Shown here: piece by piece, positions 16,764 to 24,820 of the stretch
Numbering within the stretch: position 1 is the stretch's first letter
Layout of the letters: every line of letters starts with the position of its first letter
From: Deltaproteobacteria bacterium
Lineage (GTDB): Bacteria; Desulfobacterota; Desulfarculia; Adiutricales; Adiutricaceae
Direction of reading: 5' to 3'
Assembly: GCA_031273455.1 (NCBI GenBank)
Contig: JAISRZ010000096.1
Span: forward strand, 39,690-103,689
DNA: 64,000 nt
Notes under the pieces: model-generated
What the model was told of the DNA's origin: nothing
Seen by the model: the letters and a program-made list of their open reading frames with translations, nothing else
Database searches by the model: none
Program-made: the position numbers and the translations under genes

Positions 16764-18047
16764 GTATTGAAGTTAGAATCGGAGTTTTGGGCTCAATCGA
16801 AGGTGGCGGAAGCCCTGGCCCGAGGCGCAAAGCTCCGGGCCAGGGCAAAATTTGGGGGGGGAAGAACGGAAGAAAGAAAAGGTAAGTTAGACAAAAGCGA
16901 CGCGTATCCGAATGGGCGCGCCAAGGAAGAGCTTTAAACCCTAAAAAAAGGTTTTCGCCCGCGGCCAAAAAGATGGGGGCTATCAGCTCGCGGTTAAAAA
17001 CCTAAGGTTTATATCACGGTGAATTATGTTACATGCGGTCAATAAATAATTGACGTTACTAAAATTCCAAGTATTATGGGCTACTTAAATGAGTGTAACG
17101 TGACGAAACTAAGTTACTTCATCTGTCTTAATTTGTCAAGAGAGTTATTGAAATTTTTTTGGCCTTATTATTTTAGTAAATCTTCGTTACTCCCTTCTAA
17201 AACCCAGACCCCGCTTAGCTCAAAAAATTTAGCCTCGTGAAAATCCTGATAGAGTAAGGCTAAACGCGTAACTTTTGGCGGAACCATTGATAGATCATGG
17301 TTTTTAAGACACCTTTGAAGCGACCAAACTCGGCCCAAAACCGGACCTTATCGGTCCGTTTAAGGTCCGCGCCCCCCAGCGAGAGCGGTTACCCCGAAAA
17401 ACCGCCTAAAAACCGCCTAAAACCTAGCCCCAACCGCCAAGGCCCTTGGTTTTAACCCGACCGCCCTAACCTTACGGGCCGCTCCAACCTAAGATTCGTT
17501 TAGTCTCGTTAAACTTTATTAAAGCCGCCTTTAGGCCCCCTTAGCGGCCCTTTAACCCACCCTAAATAGCCCCAGGGTCCAGCGGCTTTAAACCCCTAGG
17601 GGCCAATATCGCTCGTTTTTGGGGCCAGTTGAGCGAAGATCGCGTCCCGCTTTGCGGGCCGCGTTAGTCTTGGGGGGTTCATTAGGGTTAGGACTCTTTA
17701 TCGTGGCCGGGACCAGGCCGAGACCAGGCCGAGACCAGGCCGGACCACCCGAACCCGGGCCTAGCGAGTCTAACCGGCTGGCCTAAAGGCTCGCTTAACC
17801 AACCTCAGCCAGCGAACAATCAAAATCGCTAAACTATATAGAACCGACTAACTTTAAAAAAATTAGCCGTTAAATTTACTCTTTAGACAATATTCTTAAG
17901 ATAAAAGGAGGGAAACCTCCGGTCGACTTTTTTAAGTCGACCGGAGTTTCAAAGAGGGAACGCCGAAGTCTTTACTGATGGGTTAGTGTTTGGCGAAGCC
18001 GAGTGGCCGCGCCAAGGAGAGAGTCGTTGTCTGACCGCGTTTAGCGA
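16764..18047. other. 1.28-kb gene-free region with palindrome and clustered GTTAC motifs
   Basis: No convincing gene is present. Inside are four gttac/gtaac motifs between about 17029 and 17116, a possible minus-strand -35 (ttgacA complement at 17134-17139) whose weak -10 overlaps one of them, and a strong palindrome at 17917-17946. The central part (about 17200-17800) is GC-rich with many ggcc/ccgg words and may be decayed coding sequence. Confidence 0.5.
17917..17946. promoter_or_regulatory. Perfect 13-bp inverted repeat with a four-T loop
   Basis: ctccggtcgactt and aagtcgaccggag pair perfectly around tttt, with another aaa/ttt pair outside a one-base bulge. It lies 100 bases beyond the stop of the minus-strand MetQ-like gene. 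It has no T-run on either side, so it may be a Rho-assisted stop, a protein-binding site or a transcript-end stabiliser. Confidence 0.55.
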
Positions 18048-18896
18048 TCATTCCAGATCGAACACCGGGATTATCGTGCCCTCAAAACGCTCCAAAAGGA
18101 ACCGGGCTATATCCTGGCTTTGATAGTCTTTAACAAATTCCAAGTACCGAGGGTTGTTCCGCCCGGAGCGCCTGGCGGCCACCACGTTGACCAGAACGGC
18201 GCTCGGCTCTTCTTGGCAGAGGCTCCAAAACCCCAACCCCCCGGAAGTCCGGGCGATGATCTCGTCGGACAAAGCCGTGAAAGCGATGGCCACGATGGAA
18301 TCGTCGTTTAAGTAGCGCCTCACCACCGGGGCCTCAATGATCTCCAAGTGAAAGGCGTTCTCAATAATATCGTTTTTAGTCGGCCAAGCCTTGGACTCGT
18401 CTAAACGGATGAGCCCGTACTGGGCTAAGAGCCTTAAAGCCCGCCGTTTGCGGTCAGGCTCGTCTTGGATGACCAACTTGTCCCCGACCGACAGCTCGGC
18501 TAAGGATTTAATCTTTTGGGAGTAAAAGCCCAATGGGGCGGAATAAGTGTTACCCAAAGATATTAAATTAAAATTATTTTCCGCGATAAAGTCATCTAAT
18601 AACGGACGATGCTGACTAACGCTTAAATCAATCTGACCCGCGGCCAAGGCTTTTAAACATTCTTGGGCGCTCGGAAAATCAATGAGCTCTAAGATCTGGC
18701 CCCGTTTAACGGCCAAGAACTGGAGCCGCTCCATGATCTCCCGGTCTGGGCCGGGGATTAACCCGACCTTTAAGGGCTGAAGCCCTTGAGCCCCTAAATA
18801 GCTCGAGGGGACTAAAAGAGCTAAAGCTAAAAGACCTAATATTTTGGCTATATTTGTTTTTATAATAGTCATAACAAAAAAAATAGCCGAAAACAT
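18048..18896 (-). CDS. MetQ/NlpA-family substrate-binding protein (methionine-type ABC importer component)
   Basis: After a signal segment (about residues 1-35) the mature domain follows the NlpA/MetQ pattern closely: K-V-G-L-I-P-G-P, L-E-L-I-D-F, Q-I-D-L-S-V-S-Q-H-R-P-L-L-D-D-F, a P-L-G-F-Y-S-Q-K-I-K-S-L-A-E-L block, and the C-terminal F-E-G-T-I-I-P-V-F. Such proteins deliver D/L-methionine or related compounds to MetNI. The signal region ends S-S-Y-L-G-A-Q-G without a lipobox cysteine, so unlike most relatives this one is probably not a lipoprotein. No MetN or MetI gene is adjacent. The start at 18896 has G-G-A-G-G 11 bases upstream; an internal ATG at residue 9 is possible. Confidence 0.85.
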   Translation of the reverse strand: MFSAIFFVMTIIKTNIAKILGLLALALLVPSSYLGAQGLQPLKVGLIPGPDREIMERLQFLAVKRGQILELIDFPSAQECLKALAAGQIDLSVSQHRPLLDDFIAENNFNLISLGNTYSAPLGFYSQKIKSLAELSVGDKLVIQDEPDRKRRALRLLAQYGLIRLDESKAWPTKNDIIENAFHLEIIEAPVVRRYLNDDSIVAIAFTALSDEIIARTSGGLGFWSLCQEEPSAVLVNVVAARRSGRNNPRYLEFVKDYQSQDIARFLLERFEGTIIPVFDLE

Positions 18897-19529
18897 ACTG
18901 TCTTCGGCCTCCAGTTCAATTCTGATCAGCGAAAACTTAACATCGGAGATAGGTCAGATTTGAGAATTTCTCAAAATCTCCAATGTAACTAAATGATCCA
19001 CTCCCTTACTGAAGGTCCCCAGCGAGGAAGGCGAAGCCTATTCCTTTACTCGGTCCTTGTCAAGAGATTTTCTCGAAAAATTTAACAGAAAAAAAACTTC
19101 AATTTTTTTTCCTCAGCGGCCGCTTAGCCTAACTGGTTCCCCTAGGGTTTAAACGACTGGCGGCTAATAAGTTTTTCAGCTTTAACCATTTAAGGGTTGA
19201 AAGGCGGTTATATAACCCCTAAAACCCTTAAGCTTTAATCCTCGCTTCTCGCGAGCTAAGCTAAAAAACATCCACCGCGCCTTTAAGTGACGGTTGGAAG
19301 TATACCCCAAACCCTATACCTGTGTCAAGGATTTTTTGGGGATCTTTGGGGTTTAGGGGGCGATTTTTTGGCCAACCAAAGTCGATAAATTAGAGTTTTG
19401 CCGCGAATCAGCTAGGGTTTAGGCGGAAAAAACTTTCTCCGACCTCTCATTTTTTTTAAGGCCCTATAGGGCTCTATAGGGTTCTTTAAGGGTCTTTAAG
19501 GGTGGACCGGGGCCATAATAAGAAAGGGT
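18897..19529 (-). other. Long leader/upstream region of the MetQ-like gene
   Basis: About 630 bases without a gene. It contains one strong and one weaker minus-strand promoter, and the palindrome tttgagaatttctcaaa at 18959-18975, a possible operator about 65 bases before the start codon. I found no SAM-riboswitch pattern. Confidence 0.45.
19299..19328 (-). promoter_or_regulatory. Sigma70-type promoter upstream of the MetQ-like gene
   Basis: Reading the minus strand, -35 ttgaca (19328-19323) and -10 tatact (19304-19299) are separated by 18 bases. A second -35 ttgaca lies at 19064-19059 with a poorer -10. Transcription would run toward the MetQ-like gene with a leader of about 395 bases. Confidence 0.55.
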
Positions 19530-20186
19530 TTAATCGGGCCTTAGCCGGCCTTTAGTCAACCGATACCGCTTAGTGACCATCCGGTCTAAAAAGGGTAAAT
19601 CATGGCTGACGATAACCCCGGGAAGGTTAAGCTTCTTTAAGACCGCCTCTAACCGAGCCACGGCTTCCACGTCTAAAAAGTTAGTGGGCTCATCCAAAAT
19701 TAGAAGTTTCGGTTTTAAGGCCAAGGCCGTGCCTAGGGCCACCAGTTTTTTTTCGCCCCCGGAAAGATCATAAGCGATCCGGGGCCCAAAGCCATCTAAC
19801 CCTAGGGTTTTAAGGACCTCTTGAGCCACCGCGTCGGCCTCTTTCCGGCTAGCCCCCAAGTTTAAAGGGCCAAAGGCCAGGTCATCGGCCACGGTGGGGC
19901 AAAAGAGCTGGTCGTTAGCGTCTTGAAAGACAAAGCCGATCTGGGGTCTTACGGGCCGAAAGCTTTTTTCCTCGGAGCGAACCTCGCCAAAGATCCTAAC
20001 CACCCCGGATTGGGGTTTAATGAGCCCCATAATGACCCCCAAAAGGGTGGTCTTACCACAGCCATTGGGCCCAACCAACCCCACCAGCTCCGCGGGGCCT
20101 AAAGCGAAGGACAAGCCATCCAAGACGGGCGGCCGACCCGGGTAACCGGCCACGATGTCCGTTAAGTTAAGAAGGAAGTCGGGCAT
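19530..20186 (-). CDS. cbiO: ECF transporter ATPase, CbiO/NikO type
   Basis: A 218-residue ABC ATPase with Walker A G39-P-N-G-C-G-K-T-T47, Q-loop F-V-F-Q-D, signature L-S-G-G-E-K-K, Walker B L-L-I-L-D-E-P-T and the switch histidine in V-S-H-D. The order and the N-D-Q-L-F block after the Q-loop are those of cobalt/nickel ECF ATPases. It overlaps the CbiQ gene by 20 bases, confirming that they form one module. Ion specificity (Co2+ versus Ni2+) cannot be decided from the ATPase. The S component (CbiM/NikM) is not in the window, so it must be encoded elsewhere or replaced. Confidence 0.9.
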   Translation of the reverse strand: MPDFLLNLTDIVAGYPGRPPVLDGLSFALGPAELVGLVGPNGCGKTTLLGVIMGLIKPQSGVVRIFGEVRSEEKSFRPVRPQIGFVFQDANDQLFCPTVADDLAFGPLNLGASRKEADAVAQEVLKTLGLDGFGPRIAYDLSGGEKKLVALGTALALKPKLLILDEPTNFLDVEAVARLEAVLKKLNLPGVIVSHDLPFLDRMVTKRYRLTKGRLRPD

Positions 20187-20928
20187 CGATAACCGTCACC
20201 AGGCAACTTAAACAGAGGACTAAAAAGATGATTAAAAAGTCCCTAGGTTGAAACTTAAAATCGGTCCGGATCCAGAACCGCCCGGTGTACCCCCGGCAGA
20301 GCATGGCCGCTTGGACCCTTTCGGCCCGGTCGATTCCTCTAACCAAGAGTAAGCCGGCCAGATTGGCGTAGGAGCGTAAGGTATGGAAATTGGTCTTAGG
20401 GTTAAACCCCCGAACCCGCATGGCCTGGCGTAAGCGGTGATACTGCTCGCCAATGACCTGGGTGTAGCGGGTCATGAGAAGCAATAAGGCCACCAGCTTT
20501 TCCGGGGCCCCCAAGCGCCTGGCCCCGGCTAAAAGGTCAAAGACCGAGCTAGCCCCAGTGATGGCCATGGCCCCTAAAGTGATGGCCAAGGCCTTTAGCG
20601 ACAAAAGGATGGATAAATCCAAACCCTCCCGCGTCACCGCCAAGGGGCCTAAGCGATAGACGATGGATCCGGGATAAGAAAAAGAAAAGGGGAGAATCAA
20701 CCAGACAAAGACCAAAAATAAGTTAATAGTGAGGAGATTTTTTAGACCCCAGAAAACGTTTTTCGGCCCAGATAAGAGATAAAGTAAACTAGACCCCAAT
20801 AACCCGGCCAAAGCCGCGTCTTTAGTCTCTAAAAAGGCCAAAAGAAATGACCACAGAACCAGGACGAGGACCAAGAGCCGGGGATCCGCCCGGCGCAAAG
20901 GCTCTTTCGTCCGCTCCGCTAAGGTCAT
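20167..20928 (-). CDS. cbiQ: ECF transporter transmembrane coupling protein, CbiQ/NikQ type
   Basis: 253 residues with about five or six membrane helices and the two Ala-Arg-Gly coupling motifs of T components: A-M-R-V-R-G-F (about residue 178) and A-M-L-C-R-G-Y (about 216), which contact the ATPase grooves. It lies directly upstream of the ATPase gene with a 20-base overlap. In context (DUF4198, TonB and cobalamin genes nearby) it most likely energises cobalt or nickel uptake across the inner membrane. Confidence 0.9.
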   Translation of the reverse strand: MTLAERTKEPLRRADPRLLVLVLVLWSFLLAFLETKDAALAGLLGSSLLYLLSGPKNVFWGLKNLLTINLFLVFVWLILPFSFSYPGSIVYRLGPLAVTREGLDLSILLSLKALAITLGAMAITGASSVFDLLAGARRLGAPEKLVALLLLMTRYTQVIGEQYHRLRQAMRVRGFNPKTNFHTLRSYANLAGLLLVRGIDRAERVQAAMLCRGYTGRFWIRTDFKFQPRDFLIIFLVLCLSCLVTVIDARLPS

Positions 20929-21267
20929 GGCCTGTCTCCTAACGCTTTTTTTAAGCGGCCTAAAGTCTTGAAGACGTCCTTCTATAAGACATCCTTATAG
21001 TTGAGTCTATAAAGGCCTCATGGGCTTTAAAGGGGTCTAAGGAATAATTGGGGATAATATATAATCCCTGGCCAAAAATCCATAGACCTTAAACCCCCCT
21101 AACCGTTCGCCCTTAATAACCTTCCAGACCTTAATGGCCGACTAGCGTTAAAAGCCTTTAATCCCTGGCCTCGCGGAAAAAATTAGTTTAGCTACAAACA
21201 AAGGCTATAACATATTGATTTTATTAGGGAAATATGAGTTTATCCCGAATAACTTGTAAACTAGGGC
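20929..21267. other. Gap between cbiQ and the tonB gene
   Basis: About 340 bases with no open frame. It includes imperfect inverted repeats near 20980-21010 (ctataagacatccttatag) and runs such as cctggcc. It may hold a promoter for cbiQO or a weak terminator after tonB; none is clear. Confidence 0.4.
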
Positions 21268-22059
21268 CTACCTTAGAGAAAATCTAAGCGGCACTTTTAA
21301 AGGCATAGTGTCCAAGCCCACTTCCGGGGGGATGGGCGGTAAAGGCGAGACCCGGCTTAATAAGGCCATGGCCTCGTCATCCAGACGTTTATGCCCGGAG
21401 CTTTGCTCTAAACGCGGGGAGGTGACCGCCCCGTTTTTTAAAACAATAAAACTGACCTGGACCACCCCGGTCTCCCGCCGACTTTGGGAGGCGGGCGGGT
21501 ACTTTTTGTTTCTTTCCAGCCGGGCCCGGATCTGGTTCCGATAAGCCGCGGCGGCGTTGGAGGTCCCCCGACCGGTTCCCCCGGGGGTTCCCCCTGGCCC
21601 AGGGCCGCCCGGCCCGGGGGCGGTGGCGGTTCCTTCGCCGGTGGCCCCAGAAGCGGGAGCTGGATTGGCTTTGGGTTTGGGCTTGGGTTTAGCTTTGGGT
21701 TTCGGTTTATCCACCGGCGGCGGGGGCGGCGGGGGGGCTTCCTCGGCCTCGGGGGCCACGGTTTCCACCACTTTAACCTCCTCCTCCGGGACTTCCGGCT
21801 CGGGCACGGGCTCGGGTTCCGGCGGGGGCGGGGGGATCTCGGGCTCGGGTTCGCCAACTTCGCCGCCGCCCCCTTGACCGCCCAAAGGATCGTAATCGCC
21901 GAACTCCATGACCGCGATGGGGATAAACTCCCGGGGTTTCTCCCCGGGAGCGAACATTAAAAACCCCACGATAAGGCAATGGAAGACAAGGCTTAAGGCG
22001 AAACCTTTCTTCAAGAAAGCCATTGACAGCTGGTCAAACTGGTCCACCGCCATGAGCAT
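21268..22059 (-). CDS. tonB: Energy transducer TonB
   Basis: An N-terminal anchoring helix (about residues 15-37, F-A-L-S-L-V-F-H-C-L-I-V-G-F) is followed by a very long Pro/Glu then Pro/Lys-rich periplasmic spacer. The C-terminal TonB domain has Y-P-P-A-S-Q-S-R-R-E-T-G-V-V and a final P-L-x-V-P-L-R-F. The His in the membrane helix is the one needed for proton-motive-force coupling. It transmits energy from ExbB/ExbD (not seen here) to TonB-dependent receptors. A-G-G-A-G lies about ten bases before the start; a second in-frame ATG two codons later is equally possible. It lies 30 bases after the DUF4198 gene. Confidence 0.92.
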   Translation of the reverse strand: MLMAVDQFDQLSMAFLKKGFALSLVFHCLIVGFLMFAPGEKPREFIPIAVMEFGDYDPLGGQGGGGEVGEPEPEIPPPPPEPEPVPEPEVPEEEVKVVETVAPEAEEAPPPPPPPVDKPKPKAKPKPKPKANPAPASGATGEGTATAPGPGGPGPGGTPGGTGRGTSNAAAAYRNQIRARLERNKKYPPASQSRRETGVVQVSFIVLKNGAVTSPRLEQSSGHKRLDDEAMALLSRVSPLPPIPPEVGLDTMPLKVPLRFSLR

Positions 22060-22088
22060 GAAGGCTTAATCTCCTGAAGATCCTGAGG

Positions 22089-22871
22089 TTAGTTAGTGAC
22101 CTTAAAGGTGTAGCTAGCGGTGTAGTTAACCACGTCGCAAACCTTGGCGTCCGAGTAGGGTTCCTCCACCGAGACCTTGGCCAGCCACTCACCGGCTTTT
22201 AAAGGGATGATGTTGACAATCCCGTCCTGGTTGGTGGTGGACTGGAAGAAAAGAGCCTCGTTATGCTCAACTAGTCCAGCGATATAGGCCGAGACCTCGC
22301 CGCCCCTTAGGGGTTGGCCCTTAAAGATGACTTTAACCGGAAAAGGTTTGCCAACCTTAATCTTGGAGGGATCGGCTTGGGGGACGAACTCTAAGGCTTG
22401 ACCCAAGGGTTTGGCGGCTAAACCACTGTATTTAGCCGAGCCTAAGACCAAAGCCTCTTTCCCGAACCGGTAATAGTTGGAGCATTTAACCGGATCTTTA
22501 GTCTCGTTTTTGGGTTTGCTTTCCCAACCGTCTTTAGTCCTAGTGGAAAAGGCCGCGTTAATTTCCGTCGTCACCACGTAGTTGCCCGGGGCGGCTTTCT
22601 CCACGGTCAGATAATGGCGGTTATCCACGCCCGGCTCTAAGGTTAACTCGCCCGCGTCGCTATAAACTTTGGGCTGTTGAAATCGACCGGAAAAGGAATC
22701 GGGTTTTATCTCCTCGCCATCCGGAAAATTGTGGCCATAGCCTAAAAAGGCCGTTAGCTTTTGATTAGCCTTCGGATCTTTAGCCTCAGCCCAGTAATCA
22801 TGGGCCACCGCTTGAGCCGTGAAGGCCAATAGGGCCGCCAAACAAAAAGCCAGGGAAACTTTAGTCTTCAT
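22089..22871 (-). CDS. DUF4198 periplasmic protein (NikK-like, metal-uptake associated), copy 1
   Basis: A signal peptide ends A-V-A at residue 23, so the mature protein begins with His-Asp-Tyr-Trp; a free N-terminal histidine is a common metal ligand. The DUF4198 pattern is visible: Y-W-A-E-A...L-T-A-F-L-G-Y-G-H, and the C-terminal F-P-V-K-V-I-F-K-G-Q-P-L-x-G-G-E-V block that resembles a beta-sandwich carrier domain. Such proteins (NikK) accompany nickel/cobalt ECF transporters in delta-type Proteobacteria. It has A-A-G-G-A-G-A-A upstream. It leads the minus-strand group DUF4198-tonB-cbiQ-cbiO. A clear paralogue lies at 35.9 kb beside a TonB receptor. Confidence 0.85.
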   Translation of the reverse strand: MKTKVSLAFCLAALLAFTAQAVAHDYWAEAKDPKANQKLTAFLGYGHNFPDGEEIKPDSFSGRFQQPKVYSDAGELTLEPGVDNRHYLTVEKAAPGNYVVTTEINAAFSTRTKDGWESKPKNETKDPVKCSNYYRFGKEALVLGSAKYSGLAAKPLGQALEFVPQADPSKIKVGKPFPVKVIFKGQPLRGGEVSAYIAGLVEHNEALFFQSTTNQDGIVNIIPLKAGEWLAKVSVEEPYSDAKVCDVVNYTASYTFKVTN

Positions 22872-23175
22872 TAGATTCTCCTTAATGAGCCATACGGAAA
22901 AAAAATTCTTATCCAGAGATAAGGTTTTTAGGGTTTAGTTTTTTTTAGCGCCAAAACTAACCCCAAAATCATTGACTATTTTAAAATTATTACCTTTAGT
23001 TTTTAGTTTTTAATGAAATTATTTTTATTATTTATCTATAATTTTTATCTAGAATATTTTACTTTAATGGTTATTTAGAGAAAAGTGGGCCGGGCCAGGT
23101 CCAGCCCACTTAAGTTGGTCGCGTCCGGATGGAAGCGTTAATTTGATAAAATTAAGCTTAATTTCCTCCTTTAAA

Positions 23176-23204
23176 AAACAAAAAACCGCCTCCTTCCGGC
23201 GGTT
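23176..23204 (-). terminator. Terminator of candidate RNA C
   Basis: On the minus strand aaccgcc, then ggaagga, then ggcggtt form a 7-base-pair stem followed directly by a T-rich run (ttttttgtttttt). Confidence 0.75.
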
Positions 23205-23494
23205 AACCAGAAAAAGACGGCCTACATGACCTATTCAATATGTTTCCTAAACAAAGATTGGGGAGAATCTTTTTTAGGAAGGCTATAACTAACGGCTTTC
23301 TTGGACTAAAGCCGCTTTAAAAGCGGTTAATACGATCCCAAAATGGTTAATTAACTTCTTGGACAATTAACCTTAAGGGCGGTTGGACCTTAATTCCCTC
23401 TTAATGGCCTAGCTATAGGGCTTAAGACCTTATGGAACGCGAATTAAATCCTGGCCAAAAATCGCCAGAATAATAAGCTCCTTATATGGTTGCG
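23176..23494 (-). ncRNA. Candidate small RNA or leader transcript C, about 319 nt
   Basis: Bounded by a strong promoter and a Rho-independent terminator on the minus strand. No convincing open frame lies within. The sequence contains local inverted repeats (aaccgcttttaaagcgg; ttaattgtccaagaagttaatt). It is not recognisable as tmRNA, RNase P RNA or SRP RNA. It could be a regulatory RNA or an attenuated leader for the DUF4198 operon 300 bases downstream. Confidence 0.4.
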
Positions 23495-23500
23495 GGCGGT

Positions 23501-23530
23501 ATTATAACCACCCCTTTTCCCTGGTGTCAA
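23501..23530 (-). promoter_or_regulatory. Strong promoter of candidate RNA C
   Basis: Consensus -35 ttgaca (23530-23525) and consensus -10 tataat (23506-23501) with 18 bases between, one of the best sigma70-type matches in the window. Confidence 0.7.
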
Positions 23531-23738
23531 GCCTACTTGGAGGCTATAGCTATTGCGGCCAATTTTAAAAAGAGAGAATATTTTAACGATATTTCACTAG
23601 CGTTTTCTCTATATATCCTCCTTATTGGCCGCCTTGGGTTAATGGACTGGATTCGGAACTTTCGCGGCTCAAAACTTAAAACAAAATTATAAATCCTTTA
23701 GTTAAAGGCTCTTTTCCGAAGAATTTACGCCTTTAAAC

Positions 23739-23793
23739 TAAAAAAGCCGCCTTACGCCAATAATATAGACGCGAGACAGCCTTCTTGGCGGTT
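23739..23793 (-). terminator. Terminator of candidate RNA D
   Basis: On the minus strand aaccgcc and ggcggct pair around a 34-base loop and are followed by tttttt. The loop is long, so this is less certain than for C. Confidence 0.5.
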
Positions 23794-24003
23794 ATTTTTA
23801 ATATTATAACTATAATTTAAACCGTAAAGCGATGTAAACACTTAGATTTAAATGGCTTACGACTTTATTTTTATTGAATTTATGATGAATTGATTATTGG
23901 CGCCCTAAGGAGCCGAGAGGATAAGGGCCAGATCTTCGTGACAACCCAAAAATAAACGCCAACCGCGAATCCGTTTAGGGAATCTTAACTATAAGGACTT
24001 AAG

Positions 24004-24035
24004 AGAAGGACTCCTTAATAGAAGGACTCCTTAAT
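24004..24035. repeat. Two tandem copies of agaaggactccttaat
   Basis: Exact 16-base tandem repeat. Each copy contains the near-palindrome aaggactcctt, so the region can form several alternative hairpins. Confidence 0.75.
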
Positions 24036-24069
24036 AGCTTAAAAACCCGTTTTCGCCACAACGAAGCTA

Positions 24070-24098
24070 AAGATACCTAACCTGAAAAAATATGTCAA
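24070..24098 (-). promoter_or_regulatory. Promoter of candidate RNA D
   Basis: -35 ttgaca (24098-24093) and -10 tatctt (24075-24070) with 17 bases between on the minus strand. Confidence 0.6.
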
Positions 24099-24131
24099 GA
24101 AATCCTTCGCCTGTTTTCCAGTTCAAGTTTT

Positions 24132-24356
24132 CTAGTTTTCCTCATCAGCGATTCTATTTTGCGTTTCTAGCCATTCAGCGGCTTTTAATTCTTCAATTAA
24201 CTCTTCTTTGTGTTCCTCTAAAGAACTTAAAATAGATTTAGTAGTGAAATCAAGTTCAACAGTTCGATTGACAGACTTAAATACTTCATCTAAATCAGCC
24301 AATTGTTCTTTTATAATATCAACAGACCGTGGCGTTGTTATTTGATTATCCGTCAT
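24132..24356 (-). CDS. Small acidic helical protein, hypothetical
   Basis: About 74 residues, mostly charged and helical (D-I-I-K-E-Q-L-A-D-L-D-E-V-F and S-L-E-E-H-K-E-E-L-I-E-E-L-K-A-A-E-W), likely a coiled coil or antitoxin-like helix pair. I prefer the ATG at 24356; an upstream in-frame ATG at 24377 would add seven residues. It is AT-rich and has no partner gene next to it. It lies just before the promoter of candidate RNA D. Family unknown. Confidence 0.45.
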   Translation of the reverse strand: MTDNQITTPRSVDIIKEQLADLDEVFKSVNRTVELDFTTKSILSSLEEHKEELIEELKAAEWLETQNRIADEEN

Positions 24357-24820
24357 AATTAATCCATTAAGTATCATTTAAGATAGATAATTGAAGATAA
24401 CCTTCACCTTTTTTGTTGGGTCGGGGTCTTGGAATAATAGTACTTATTTTTTTTAAATTATAATTTATCAGGAGGCGAGAATCAAGGGCTAATATTATTA
24501 AACGGCGATTCTAATTTTGGCTTCACCTGATTGGCGACGTTTATAAGGCTTGTTCTACAAGCCGAAAGAACAGTTTTCCCCGATTTTTAGACTTTCGATG
24601 GTTAAACCTGAAGGCGCGTCTCGTTAAGTCGAGGCATTCTCTTTTAATAACCCCCTGGAGCTCTCAAATTATAAGCTTCAGCTAGCGCCTAACTCTAAAG
24701 GGAACTAGCGAAGCTAGGAAGGACAGGGTCTTTAAAGCCCGGTCTTCCGTGACAAGGCGCCTTTATCTATGTTATAAAGAGCCTTGAAAACACACTCTTT
24801 TGACCCCGTTTAGGATTAAC
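24357..24820. other. Intergenic region before the cobalamin genes
   Basis: No gene. It contains a hairpin ggcttgt-tct-acaagcc at about 24548-24564 and the word gattctaattttggc, which recurs near 63.7 kb. I looked for a cobalamin-riboswitch pattern and found none. Confidence 0.45.
24749..24777 (+). promoter_or_regulatory. Promoter of the cbiB-cobD-mutM-namZ unit
   Basis: -35 gtgaca at 24749-24754 and -10 ttataa at 24772-24777 with 17 bases between (or tataaa with 18). The predicted start near 24785 leaves a short 35-base leader before the cbiB ATG, too short for a riboswitch. Confidence 0.55.

Larger units (their letters stand above)
23739..24063 (-). ncRNA. Candidate small RNA or leader transcript D, about 325 nt
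   Basis: A second minus-strand promoter-to-terminator unit of nearly the same length as C, 245 bases farther upstream. Near its 5' end it holds two tandem 16-base copies (24004-24019, 24020-24035) of an almost palindromic word. No open frame is apparent. The family is not recognised. Confidence 0.4.
22872..24131. other. Region with two candidate minus-strand RNA transcription units and no clear coding gene
   Basis: Two consecutive units, each with a good minus-strand promoter and a hairpin plus T-run about 320 bases on, lie here (see separate entries). Positions 22900-23170 before the DUF4198 gene are very AT-rich. A short plus-strand frame at 23486-23692 overlaps the first promoter and looks accidental. 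Confidence 0.5.

Noticed and set aside
16729..16968. Minus-strand frame of 79 codons overlapping the end of the 16-kb gene
   Set aside because: Composition is that of a shadow frame and it is antisense to a well-supported gene end.
17029..17116. NikR operator of the Desulfovibrio type
   Set aside because: The GTAAC/GTTAC half-sites are in the opposite relative orientation to the known GTGTTAC-N13/14-GTAACAC site.
21438..21960. Long plus- and minus-frame alternatives over the tonB spacer
   Set aside because: The Pro-rich repetitive sequence of tonB opens other frames; the TonB frame has the anchor and C-terminal domain.
23486..23692. Plus-strand 68-codon frame
   Set aside because: It overlaps a near-consensus minus-strand promoter and lacks a good start signal.
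24357..24820. Cobalamin riboswitch before cbiB
   Set aside because: No B12-box or core pattern was seen, and the likely promoter leaves only about 35 bases of leader.
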